Shown in pieces: positions 22,480 through 44,500 of a stretch of 64,000 bases of DNA. Location of the stretch: contig NC_089829.1 in assembly GCF_035046505.1 (NCBI RefSeq), positions 2,526,001-2,590,000 of the forward strand, given 5' to 3'. The first letter of the stretch is position 1. Every line of letters starts with the position of its first letter. The translations under genes were made by a program, and so were the position numbers. The notes beneath the pieces were generated by a model. It was not told the DNA's origin, searched no databases, and saw only the letters and a program-made list of their open reading frames with translations. This stretch comes from Tiliqua scincoides. Its lineage: Eukaryota; Chordata; Lepidosauria; Squamata; Scincidae.

Positions 22480-24336
22480 TGGTCTATCGCCATGCTACCA
22501 TTCCCAGTTTCTTCTCCTACTCTGCTTTTACCTTGTTATTCTCTAACCTCCCCACCCTCGTCCCATAGGGACGGCATGTGGGCCAGATCCAGCAGTTAGG
22601 AAAAGATGGCCCCGCCTGGTGCTTCCATTCTACAGAGTCTTCTCTTTGCAGTTGATTTTCACAGAAACTTGCACTGGGCAGCTGCTTCCACCCATAAATC
22701 GGGGCACAGGCCCTGCTGGGCCAATGAGCAGTGGAAGTGGCTACCTGGCCCAGTTTTCTATAGATTAGCTGGAAAGAGAAGATGCTGCTGCATGGAACAG
22801 ACAGCACCACTCCATACAGGGATACCTTTTTCTAGACACAGCAGTCATGGTTTGGAGGCCACTGAGATCAGACAATATATACACAAGTATATATGGTGAT
22901 TTGCAGTCATGAGAGGGGCCACTATTAAAAAGGGGACATGGCAAGTTCACAGAGACCCATCCTGGCTGTGTGAGTTTCAGGCCCAGAATGGCCTTCCCCA
23001 GCTCTGCCACTTGCCTGAGGTAGCTCTAGCCTCTGGGGTAGAGGGGTAGCTCTAGCCTCTGAACTCAGAACTCCCATCATGTGAGTCCAGTAAGATTTTT
23101 TTAAAAATTAGCCACCTTTGTAAGGTCACTGCAAAAAGCAGGATCTTGCTCAGCAGAGGGGAGCGTTTTTGTAAAGGGGATGGGAGTAGGGATTATTTGC
23201 TCACTTCAACTGATGTGCAACGGTAAGTGTGGACAAATGGGCCAGTACCACAGGCAAGTTAGCAGATGTCTGAAGATCTCACTCAGTTGGCATCGTTGGT
23301 TTTATATTTCTCTACTCCAGGAACAAAGCCGTTTAGGCTCAGAACCCATCTCTCTTCAACCAACCCAGGGGCCAGATTCCATCCCCCACCCGTGGCACCC
23401 TCCCCCTGGCAGAACTTCATTTGTTGTTGGCTGGTTGCAATCAAGGGGGTGAACAAGTTGCTTAGACTACAAGACAGAGAGCAGGGCTGCTCCAAGTCAA
23501 CCAAGCCTGCTCCAAAGTCAGACTTCAGTGGTTCCCACATTTATTGACAAGAGACTCTCCAGCTTACATAGGATCAAGAATAGCAGCAATCAGACTAAAA
23601 GTAGAGCCAGAAGGAAACCAGACAGGCTGCATTCGTTGCTGAAAGGGGACCAAACCACCCACAGCACCTGGGGAATAGTACTGAAAAGTCCCCCACTTGA
23701 CCCCCCCCACAGTTTAAATTCCAGGCCTGATGGCTTGATTACCTATCTTTCCCCTACTGCACAAAAATAAAGTGGGGCAGCAGCAACAATGCCAAATTAA
23801 AGGCCAAGGAGAAGGGCAGGATTGTCCTCTGGGGACAGGAGCACCAAAGGCAACCATAGCTGGAGGCCAAGTCTCCCCCCCCCCCGAACCCTCCTCCTTC
23901 CTAGCAAAACATCCCTCCCCTCCTGCTTTGGGCAGCTGCACAAAGTGCAGGTGCTTCATTTCTGATTACCCCATAGGTGCAATATAACCAAACTAAAAGG
24001 TGGTGGATTAAGTGAGAGAACAGAGAGTGCACCTGGCACTCAGGTCCCCCAGTCCCAATTCAGGCAGCCAGCCACCTGCAGCTCTGGATCCCAAGAGTCT
24101 GCTGGGAGTCTGGGAAATGGGCCTTCCCTGGCCAGTCTGGTCCTTAAAGAGCAGAAATGCATCCCTTCACCTCGTGTCACCAGCCTGGAAAATCCAAGCT
24201 TCACCTGCTGCATCCATCGACAGCCACTCAGTGAAGCCACTCACTTCCTCGTTCAGGATGCAGCCGCTGAGCAGGACTTGGAAGCATCTTCTTTGTGCAG
24301 ATTTGAGGGCTGCTGGGAGAGTCTAGAAGAATACTC
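22480..24336. other. Spacer and probable TMEM82 3' UTR
   Basis: No coding exon recognised. TTTATT at 23540-23545 is AATAAA on the minus strand, about 0.8 kb past the TMEM82 stop, and is a plausible polyadenylation signal for that gene. The rest has no assigned repeat. Confidence 0.4.
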
Positions 24337-28119
<3,783 letters not shown>

Positions 28120-28760
28120 CGCGCAGGGCTCTGCCCACAGGCGCCGCAGGGACTTTGGTCTCGGCGGGGCGGGGCGCCGGACACGCCCCGCCTCGGGCTT
28201 CGCGCTGCTGCCCGGCTTGGAGACGTCGCAGGCGGAGGCCGGCCGGCCGGTCCTCGCTCTTCCGCTGCCCCTTCCTCTGGGGCGGCGCGGCACCGGGGCT
28301 CAGGCGAGGGACTCGGCGCGCCGCATGCCCGCCTCCGAACAGCCGGGCGGCCGGGAGAGCACGCGGGACGCCGTCGATGGAGCGCGCGGGCCGCGGGCCG
28401 CCGCCTTCCTCGGGCTCTCCCCGGCCTGCTGCGGGCGGGCGAGCGCTGCTTTCCCGGCGCACGTGGGGAAGCCCCCCCCCCCCGACGGAGGAGCCGCCAG
28501 CAGCGCGGAGGAGAAGCGGCGGGGCCCGGTCTGGGTGGAGGGTCTGGCTGGGAACGGCGCCGCTTCCTGGACCGGCCGAGCCCGCGCGCAGCCGGCGTCC
28601 CGGGCGACCTCGCGGAGCAGCGGGGCGCAGGGAATCGCCCTGGCTCTCCGCCCGGCCGGAGCCTGAGGAAGGAGCTCCGTCCAGTCCCGTCGCGGAGCCT
28701 CGTCCAGTGGCGGACCTCCGTTGGGGAGCAGCGCCCCCAAGCCTCCTCCGGAGCGGCCGG

Positions 28761-29953
28761 GCTGCCTGTCGCTCTGGGAGAGTTGAGGCAATGCTGCCCC
28801 CCGCCCAGCCTGCCCTTTGGCCGCTTTCCTGCTCCTCTTCTGCCCAGAGGCCCTTCCTTCTGCTGATGGGCAAGGAGGTGCAGCCGCGGCCCCCTTCCTA
28901 TCGCGATGCTCCTCCCACCCCAAAGACCAAATGGGCCACCCTGGCCACCCACAGCCGGCTTCTTCCTACTCCCCACAGGCAGCCCAGAGCCAAGCAGTTG
29001 TGCTGTTGCTTTCCTTGTGCGCAGGCTGGTTGCCTCTTTGCAGGAGACATGCTGTTTCCCACCCCCACTGGCAGGTAAAAGGAGATTTTCCAGAGGCTGA
29101 AGCAGGGCTCAGTGCGGGGGGGGGGGGTCTGTTCGCTCCCCTTGTGTACCTGAGAAAGGAGAGGCCAGCGCTCAAGACTGTCCCTCTGAGTGACCAGCAG
29201 ATAGGACAAGGAAACAACATACCCTGAGTTTTTTGGTAAACGTTCTCACCTTACAGGCAAGTATCTATGGTAGCCTTAAATGTGTGGCAGCCCCAGCACC
29301 TCTTTTCTGGGCACTGGAAACCCAGAGAGTGCCTCCTGCTCAGTAGCGTAACTGAGGGGGGCACAAGGCAGCACTCCAGAGCAATACTGCCCCTGCAGTT
29401 CTGCCCCCCCCTCACTGACACCACCAGTCTTGCCATGGTTGCTTGGAGCAATGCTGTCTGCTCTGGCAGTGGGCAGCATCACTCCGAGGCAGCAGTGCAC
29501 AACCAGAAGCAATTGCAGCGAAGTTGTCACATCACCACAATTACTTCCAGGTGGGGGCAACAGCTGCAGATGTGCCCTGGTGGGGCATAGGGTGGAGCTA
29601 TGCCACTACTGCTGGGGGCTGTTTGGGTGGGACTGGTTCCCTCATCCCAACCTGGGTGTCCTCAATGCCCTTGGCCCTGTGTCAGGGTTGGTATGGCTCA
29701 ATGGAGGGCATTTTTCCCCTGGGTTGAAAACAGTTGCAGTGTTTGGAGGGGGGCTTAACTGTTTAATAAGCAAGCCTTCCAGTTCACTCTCACCATCCCT
29801 TCTGTCTGCAAAGGGGCCCCCTTCTGCCTCCAGCCATCTCAGCACACAAGTTCAGAAATAGATGATAATCAAATTCCCCTAATTCAAAGTGCTCATCCCT
29901 GTAAAAGTGCATGCTGGACGCTTGGGATGTATCTGGTGTCCTAGTTTATGCCA
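28761..29953. other. Spacer upstream of TMEM82
   Basis: No gene recognised. AGTAGCGTAACTGAGGGGGG near 29341, and its reverse-oriented relative CTCTTCAGCTACGCCACTG at 27533-27551, resemble hAT ends of the CAGTGGCGTAGCTAG type. Element limits could not be set. Confidence 0.4.
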
Positions 29954-29961
29954 TCTCGCTT

Positions 29962-30244
29962 CAGGGGCGGATCCAAGGGGGACCTTGTTTGCATGACCCC
30001 CCCCCCCAACTGTCTGCCAATAGGGAAGTGTGCCAACTGGGCTGGGGAGCAAAATCAGAGGAACATCCACTGGCTGGAATGGGAGCCTAGGTATACCCAG
30101 CTGCCAGATGGGAGTCCAGGTCTATCTACCTAGGCAAACCTTGACCACAGAGCCCAACTCTATGTGCCTGGTTGACCTGGGCTCTGGGGTTGGTATTGGT
30201 CATGACCCCCCCCCCCCAACACAAACCCTGAATCCACCACCCTG
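29962..30244 (+). mobile_element. hAT (Tip100/Ac-like) non-autonomous transposon, complete
   Basis: The left end CAGGGGCGGATCCAAGGGGG pairs with the right end, whose reverse complement begins CAGGGTGGTGGATTCAGGG. Direct repeats TCTCGCTT (29954-29961) and TCTAGCTT (30245-30252) match at 7 of 8 bases. Total 283 bp, no coding capacity. C-runs near both ends mirror each other. Confidence 0.85.
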
Positions 30245-30685
30245 TCTAGCTTCCAGTGGTCTGTGATCAGGGGAAGTCCAACCAGCTGAATCCCTTGCTT
30301 CGGTTGCAAGCTGTGCTGGCTTGCCCCCTGCCCCACTTCTCTCCACCCTCTTCTCTCATGCGAGAGACCTCTGTACCTGCTTTTTTGGCTTGCATATTCC
30401 TTTTGCATAAAACAAAAAATTGTTTTATGCCCCCTTCCCCCCTGAAATGTAGTATAGAAATAAATGCCACCCCTGTCAGTGCAGCTAGCCTGGGCAACAA
30501 GGCTGATGTAGCATCTTTGCATAAGGCATCTAGCTCATGACATAGCTGAAAACTGAGCCCAGGACTTCACGCCCTTGTAAACTACTCTGTGGTGGTGGGG
30601 AGTGAAAGGAGTTCTCATTTCACAGCCCAGGCAGCCTGTGTACAAACAAGCTGGGAGTGGCCTTTTAGATTATCACACCCCAGAG

Positions 30686-30964
30686 CAGTGTTTCTCAACC
30701 AATAGTACGGGTACCACCAGTGGTACTTGAGGTGATGCCTGGTGGTGTCAGGGGAGGCCTGGAACCTGCCCCCTGGCAGTGAGAACAGCAACACAAGGCT
30801 CTGAAACATGCTTTCCGCACTGAGCCTCTTACTGGTGGTTGCTGCTGGGTCTCCCAACCCAGAAGTAATTTTCAGTGATGTCACTGTCAGTTACTTCTGG
30901 TGGTATTTCGAATAGGTGGACCATGTGAAGTGGTGCAGCAGAGGACAAACCTTGGGAAACACTG
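30686..30964 (+). mobile_element. hAT non-autonomous transposon
   Basis: Left end CAGTGTTTCTCAACC and right end TTGGGAAACACTG form terminal inverted repeats. Flanks CCCCAGAG and ATCTAGAG agree at 5 of 8 bases. The interior carries GGTACCACCAGTGGTACTTG-type Charlie-like sequence. About 279 bp. Confidence 0.75.
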
Positions 30965-32104
30965 ATCTAGAGAACAGAAGAAGCCCTTTAAAAGTTTGCT
31001 TGGAAAAGAAAGGACAAATGCTTAAAGTGCAGCCTATAAATACAACAATGTAGAAAAATATCTGGTTACAAGGAGCTGGGTGAGAGGCCAAGCTTCAGTT
31101 ACAGCAGCTGTTGGAGAAATGTGTCCCTTCTGAGGGTGGGGAACAGGCTGGGACAACAGCTTTGCACTGAAGGAAGCTCCTCTTTCAGGGGAGGTGGAGC
31201 TCTGCTCTTGGCAGGTGGGTCGAGTGGTACCCATCAAAGGCCTGGGTTCATCAAGCTCAATACTCTGTTTCCAATAGTGGACAGCCAGCCAGATGTCTGG
31301 GAAGCCCATGAGCAGGACGCTGGATGCAACAGCCCCCCCAGTTGCTCCCCAGTCTAGATCATACACCTAAACAGCCACTGCTACACCTCCACCCCCAGTG
31401 TTCCCCCACTGGCTCTTAGCTCCAGCTCTTCAGCAGTGTGACATGCCTGTGCCCAGCCTGTATGGACTGAATGGAACATGAGTCCTGGTGGCGGTGCTGT
31501 GCCACACCAGCTCTCATTTTTCGAGGAGTGAGCTGCCCACACACCCCTCCTGCCCTTAGTGATGCCACGCACCCCTCCTGCCCTACACTGCAGGGTCTGC
31601 CTTGCTCTGGTAGCTCCTATCTCGCCTCCCACGTTCTCACTTCTCAGCTCTGCTTTATCTTCTCTTTCCCTTTCTCTGCAAAAAGACGTGCCCCTGTTGC
31701 AGTTCCTGTCTTTGTCGCCTCACCCCTTGAGGCTGCTTTAGAGCCCATCACCCCAGCATCTGGGCCTGGGGAACATGTGTGGCTGCTTCAGAGGCAGCCA
31801 ACTGGCATGTCCCACCCCTGTTTCACATGCAGCGCCTGGTCTAGGAGCCCTCACCAGCAGGCATGTGCCAGGAACATCCACAAGACCCAGTGGAAGCTGC
31901 AGTTTCGCATCTGGCTCAGCCTTTAAAATCACCTGCTGCTGCTGCCTCTGCAGATGCAAGTGCTTCCGCTCATTTTAGGAGTGGGGCAAAGGGAGCAGGG
32001 AGGGAGACCAAAGTGGCCTTGGCCACATCCCCAAGAAGAGGCAAGCCCAGCCCGCAGTTCCCAGGACAGCTTGCTCAAGAGGATCCAGTCCAGGCAGAAA
32101 GCCC
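30965..32104. other. Spacer downstream of SLC25A34
   Basis: No gene or clear repeat recognised. Contains part of the SLC25A34 3' UTR, for which I could not pick a convincing polyadenylation signal. Confidence 0.35.
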
Positions 32105-32205
32105 CACTCGGCACAAGCCTAACCAGGTCTACTCAGAAGTAAGTCCTAGTTTGTTGAATGGAGCTTACTCTCTTAAAGTGTGGCTAGGATTGCAGCCTCA
32201 GCCTC
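32105..32205 (+). repeat. Common squamate interspersed repeat
   Basis: TCTACTCAGAAGTAAGTCCT ... GGAGCTTACTC ... TAGGATTGCAGCCT is a very common interspersed motif of lizard and snake genomes. I do not fix its family name. A second copy in the other orientation lies near 57880-57965. Confidence 0.6.
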
Positions 32206-32341
32206 TAGAGCTGCAGGAGATCCAGGCTCCCAGCCAGTGCTGCCCCCTGCCCTCTCCGTTCCACCCAGGTTTCTGGTCCTCATCAATGAGGTGGCATGCA
32301 CAGGAGAAAGAGGCCTTCCTCCATTGTCCCAGAGGGGCTCT

Positions 32342-38727
<6,386 letters not shown>

Positions 38728-38844
38728 TCACCCCAGGGCCCAGCTTGCTCCCTGCCATCCCAGATGCCTTGGCCCCTCCTCTCTGCTCCAGCTCTCCCCC
38801 CTCTTCTCAGCTAGAGCTCTGCCTCTGGAGAGAGGAGGGTTGAG

Positions 38845-38862
38845 CCTGCCTTTTTATTTGCT
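38845..38862 (-). promoter_or_regulatory. SLC25A34: Possible TATA-like box upstream of SLC25A34
   Basis: The minus strand reads AGCAAATAAAAAGGC about 350 bp upstream of the ATG at 38502. The promoter is not a CpG island, unlike its neighbours, which would fit a tissue-restricted gene. Weak evidence. Confidence 0.25.
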
Positions 38863-38869
38863 GTCAGTG

Positions 38870-40090
38870 GCAGGGAGGGGGCTGGGCACGGGAGCAGGCA
38901 GCCGGATGTAGGGGAAAGTTCACTCCAGGCAGGCAGGCAATGCACACCTCCCGCCTACTCCCTCCCCCCTTGTGTGTACACTTGACCCAGCCCTTCCCAA
39001 GTCTTTGTACTATTGTTTTTGCTTTTATAACAGCAGGGACCCCCCCCCCCAACACACACACAGCTGTTCCAGCCTGCCTAGAACCCTAACCTGGCAAAGG
39101 CCATTTTGCAGGACCAATTTTGCCCCTCACCCCTGCACACATGCATTTCACAGCAAGGCACAGGTGCCAGGCCCCAGCAGGTAAAATCCCCCATGTGCCT
39201 AGGGGGACCAAGTCCTGGCTGTACTGCTGCAATTGTGGCAGGAACGCTCCCGGCCTGCCCTCTGCCCAGCCTGGCCAGGCACACGCAGGGCCTCTGCGGT
39301 CCGGCACGCTGGCCCTCTGCAGCTTAGGGGCACCTTCTGGGTGCATGTCCACATGGGGGCGGGGCTCCTCCTTGGCCTAAAAAAAGCAGCTTGGGTCACT
39401 GGTGAATTGCTGGCTCTGTCCAGAGCCTGAAATAACACCATGCCTGAGGATATGTTGCAAGGGCCAGGCTGGACTTGCTCAAGCTCTCTAGGCGCAGAAG
39501 GCAGGCCCTGGTCTATCCCCCACTGCCCTGGCCTGGCCTGGCCTGGCCGGAAAACTGGTGCCAATCCCACTTACCCCACACTCCCAGGGCCCTGCTTCGT
39601 CCATGGCAAGTCTCAGCGCTGTGCCGCTGCTGGTTCTTGGAAAGTCAGGCCTTGTTCCAGTGGCAGGGGGGCTGGGGCAGTCACAGAGCCGTACGGGGAG
39701 AAGTGCCTTGGCCCTCCCTCCACCAACGCCTAAGAGGCTCTGTTCTCAGCCCTGCTCCCAGAGGTGCCGAGGTGCCTCCCTCACTCCCCAGCTCTACTTG
39801 GGCACTGGTTTTACAAACTGTGCCATGGTGGTGTTAGCGCTGCAGGCTCCACCCCTCACAACATGTGGCAAAGCCATTGATGAGCTCCACACATCAGCAA
39901 GGAAGGAAGCAGGTTAGGAGAGAGGCTGAGTCAGCAGGGTTCAGGCCCTGCTGTCTCCACTGCAGAGACACGTACCCAGGAGACAGTCCCACCAGGCCTG
40001 TTTCTGCTAAGAGGCTCCGTGGAGGCCCCTTTGACCAGCACCACTTACCGCAGTGCACTGAGCCAACTGCTGCCAACACCAGCACACCAC
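38870..40090. other. Spacer between SLC25A34 and PLEKHM2
   Basis: GC-rich, no gene recognised. Overlapping short open frames only. Confidence 0.4.
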
Positions 40091-40094
40091 AGGT

Positions 40095-40200
40095 TCTCCC
40101 TGTAAAGGGGCAGGGCCGCCCTGGGTCCCTTTTAGCCGCCCTGGGTCCCTTTTTTGGGAGAAGGGCGGGATAAAAATAAAGTTTTATTATTATTATTATT
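40095..40200 (+). mobile_element. SINE/Bov-B-type 3' tail fragment with (TTA)n
   Basis: GCCGCCCTGGGTCCCTTTT is present twice, followed by GAAGGGCGGGATAAAAATAA and a TTA repeat (about 40184-40200). This is the tail shared by squamate SINEs and Bov-B LINEs. Only the 3' end is present, with a short internal duplication. Confidence 0.6.
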
Positions 40201-40267
40201 GTGCAGGCAATGAGCATGCTGTGAGACAGCCAGCGAGACTGAGGCACTACTGAGTCACCAAGGAGCA

Positions 40268-40273
40268 TTTATT
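40268..40273 (-). promoter_or_regulatory. PLEKHM2: Probable PLEKHM2 polyadenylation signal
   Basis: TTTATT on the + strand is AATAAA on the gene strand, 1.27 kb past the PLEKHM2 stop. It is the first good signal downstream and would give a 3' UTR of about 1.3 kb. Confidence 0.5.
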
Positions 40274-41542
40274 ACAGATTGGGCTGGAGATCTATACAAG
40301 TACAATCTGTCCCAGAGGGCCCCCCACCATGTTAACAGGTATAATACATGAGCAAGTCTCTAACTTGTTAAGAGAACCAACTTAAAAGATACCAAGCCAA
40401 GCAATATGCAACCCCCACCCCAACTCCACAGAGGGGGCATCCCTGGCACAGTCCCACCATGTGGCACCACCACCCCTGTCTGCCCCCTCCCCCCAGCATG
40501 GCCACTGAGAAGTCAGCCTGAAGGACCGGGACTCAGCTGGTTCCTTCTGCAAAATGGGCATGTGGAGAATGGGTGCCAACAGAATCCACACAAACTCTGG
40601 GAAGCCCCAGTGGCTGGAAGAGGAATTTGCCTCTCCCATCTCAGCCCACAAATGGTCATTTGGTAGCTCGGTTTGGAACTGGGCACAAGGTTCAGCCAAT
40701 ATAGGAATCCCTCCCCCTGGCCACACCACCCTCTGCAGACCCCACCCTGACTCTTGACCCCCACCCTGGTCAGCCAGTGTCTCCAACTGGAACTGCAGTG
40801 CTCTCCCTGAGCCCTGGCCTGCCTGTCCCAGAGTCAGGGCAGAGGCCCCCTCACTCAGTCACAAGGGTCAGGGAGGGAGGGAGGGAGGATGGACTATGGA
40901 GAGTTGCTGAAGGTGGCAAGGCCACCCACACCCCACAGCAGGGCACAGCAGTGCAACAGCTTCCCTCCTCAGGAGCAATGCTCACACAGCACATGGTACT
41001 GACGGCCCGTCTCAGCACATTCTCAGAACCACCAACCAGTTGGCACTCTGGCAAGCAGGAGACCCTGTGCCCTCTGCACCCAGTCCAGTCTTCCCCAGTA
41101 GCAGAGGACGGGGCAGCTGCCAGCTGGGAGGTGGCACACCCCACCTCTCCTCCTGCTGACAGTCTTGTACCTGAAACTCCTGCCAAGGTGGCAAAGCAGG
41201 AGACATACCTCAGTGCCCCCTTGGGGGGAGCTGCTCAAGGCAGGCAGGGCCCCTCCTAGCTGGGGCGCCTAGCACCCTCTCCTTTCCAGCGATGGGCCAA
41301 GTGACAAGAAGCTTTGAGCAGCAGCAGCAGCAGCCAGACCTCCAACTCTCAAGCCCCAATGATGTCAGCAGCAGCTCAGTCCCCCACCCCCACTTAGCCT
41401 GCACACTGCTTGGGCAGCCACAGGGAAGCGCCTCCTTCCAGAAGCCAGACTCCCCAGCTGCCTGCTGCTTGTCAGAAGGCAAGACAAAGCAAGCCCCCAC
41501 AGCCCTCCCCTGTACAAGTCCTGTCTCTGCCTGGCCGGCAGG

Positions 41543-44500
41543 CTAACACCAAGGGTCCCGGGACGCTCGGCCACGGCACAGGCTGTCACTGCGCTGCCAC
41601 GTGCTGTGGATCAGGCTCAGGGCATCCTCGCATTTCTTCCGGATGGAGCTGTCCTCAACTGCCTTGTGCAGAAGCTTGACCTGTAAGCACAAAGGGGGTG
41701 GGCGCTGTGGTCTGCAGATTGGTGGCTGGAGCCCCTCCAAACAGAGACCTGCACTCCTGCTAGGCACAGCAGCAGAACACATTACCTGGTAGGTGCTCTC
41801 CCAGACAGCGGCCAAGGCTGCAAGGAAGCGGTCTAGTTCTGCAGTGCAGCTGAAGTAAAGCACCCAGGGGGGCAGGAACTGCTCACGGTCCTGACTGAAC
41901 TCCTATACACAGAGAGAGGGGAAGGGAGGCATGTGCAGCAGCCACTCCCTGAGGGGGTCTGGGAGTGCTCCAGCGACCACCCAGACATTCCTTCTGGCCA
42001 CTCACCAGGATGCAGTACTCCCGGCCAGCCTCTGTGGAGACAGATGCCACTTCAGCCAGTGTGGCGGAGGCCAGTGAGCGGAAGAAGCTGGTCTGGCAGT
42101 CCTCATGGCAGGTGAAGACCTTCTGAGCTGTCACCACCAGACAGCACGGGATGCAGGGAGCAGGAGCCACACCCTGGGGGATGACCTGGAGGCAGAAGGA
42201 AGGCAGGGAGTCTGCAGCATGGCTCCAGAGGACAAGCTCCAGTGGGGGTGTGCGTGGAAAGAGAGCCTAAGAGCACCCCACTGGTTCGGGAACCCATTGC
42301 TCCTCCGGTTCTCCTCATAGGGACTCCAGGCAGATCGCCAAGTACAGCCCAAGTCCCACAGGCACCCCCTTAGCCTGCCCGGCCCACACTCACCCCTTTG
42401 GAGACGGCCTGACACAAGTACTGCATCCAGTCGGCCATCTCCTCCTCATTGTCGGCACTCAGCTCCAGGGAAGGGCGGTCGCTCAGGATCACCTGGAAGG
42501 AGTGGGGCCGGTCTGTCGTGTTCGCCCGCCGGCATCCACCACACTGCTCCCCACTGCAAGGATCAGGCAGAAGTGTCAGCAGGAGGGAGGGCGGGGAGTC
42601 TGGCCACAAGGCTCGGGGGGGGCACTCACCCCATGTTCACAGAGAGCAGAGGCGTCACATCTGTGCGGTCCGGGTACTGATACAGGATACCGTTGCTGCC
42701 AGGAGAGAAGACAGACATAGAGAACAGTCACACTCCTTGCTCCCTCCACCCTGCACTGCACTCGCATCCCTGCTGGAAAGCAAGAGAGGTGGGGGTACAG
42801 GCCAAACCCCAGCCAGGGCTGCTATCCTGTCCCGACCCAGGACACTGAGTGGGTGCTTCAGCCGTGTAACAGAGCAGCCCTCCACTGTGGCTGCAATGGT
42901 GCTGCTGGGATCCTGCCGGCACCTGGTCTTGCCCCCAGCCCCCCCCCTTTGAGGGTGGCCCTGGCTCTCACCTGAGCACTACAAAGCAGGGCTTCCAGTG
43001 CTCCTTTCCCAGGTAGTAGGTCCCTGCCTTGTAGCTCAGCATGCCTTCCTTGGTGACGCCGTTCTCAGTCAACATGCAGTGAGCAGGGGTGGCCACTGCT
43101 GCCTCTTCCATGGGGTCTTCCCAGTGAACAAGGCCATAGAATTGGACGACCACCTCTGAGGTCTGCAACAGACCCAGCCCACCCCAACCACCTTCAGGTG
43201 TTAAACCGCCTTCAACCTGGCAGCCAGACAGCCAAGAGGCAGGTGTGAGTCTGTAGCCTATGATTTTAGTCCTCTAAGTTGGTAGTGCCAGAAGGGCCTG
43301 TGCTTCTGCAAACGGGGGGGGGGGGGGGAGTGTGCTTTCATGTTGGGCAGAGGGGACAGAGGACTGCCCAGAACTGACCTGGGGGACTTCCCACACTGCC
43401 TCGACTTTGGGCTCTGCTTCCTGGGGTCAGCAGGGGCCTTGTGTCCGCATGGGTGGGCAGCTGTGCATCCAAGTCTGAGCAGTTCTGCCCTTCCCAGAGC
43501 AGACCCCTCCCTTTGGGGGACCCGGAATGGGAACACAAGTAGTACCAGGCTGCTGCCTGCCTTCAGGCCCACCAGCAAGCAGCTATCAGGGACTGCAAGC
43601 ACCATCCATGTCTGTGTTCTCTTCCATGACAGGAGGCGAGCTTGGGGGAGGGACACGATGGGGTGCTTGGCTGAGTACAGGGGCTTTGAAGACCAAAGCT
43701 GGGCCACCTAATGGCTCCTGCTATCTTTCCCTGGTGCCCAGGGTGGGCCACAGGGCCCCCTCACCTCTCGCTTGGACTCCTGAGCCACAAACTTGGCCAG
43801 GGCGAGCCTCTCCATGGTGGCATCGGTCAGGATGCTGGGGTATGGGGGCTCACGGCACCCTTGAATCATGGCAGACTTCAGAGAGACTAGGAAAAACCTG
43901 AGGCAGGCAGAAGAAGGGGGTCAGGCAGGTGTCTGGGGAAGAGTGTGGCAGCTCCCCTGGAAGGCTGTGTCTGCAGCCAGGAGGGGAGAGAAAAAATCGC
44001 CCGGCCCTTAGCTGTGAGAGTAGTCAGTCAAGAAGCCCCAAACCCAGGCCCAGAAAGGATCTCCTCTTCCCTTTCTCCTGTGCCAGGAAGACACAGCTGG
44101 GCACTGGAAGTTCAAAGCTGTCCCAGAAGCAAGTGAACGGGCCTCTGAGAAGTAGCACGAGGCCACTTCCCCCTTCACTCGGTGCATCCAGTCAGCAGAG
44201 AAGCCCACCAGGGAGAGGCATAGGGAGCCTGCTCACTCACCTGGTCAGGGTGGCATCGGCCGTGTCCAGAAGGAACTGCTTCCTGCGATTGGTGCAGACC
44301 AGGGTCACTGTCTGCTGGTCCAGACCCACCTGCCCAGGAAGCAGAGCATTCTGGGTGAGAAGTGGCCAGCCCCTGGGCTCCCCCCCCCCAAGGGAGCCCT
44401 CTGCCTTTGAGAGGCTGCAGGACAGAGAGGAGAGGCACAGCCTCTTCCCTTGGCTGGAGGCCAAGAGATGTACAGGCCTGCTGAGGTGATTGCAGCCTGG

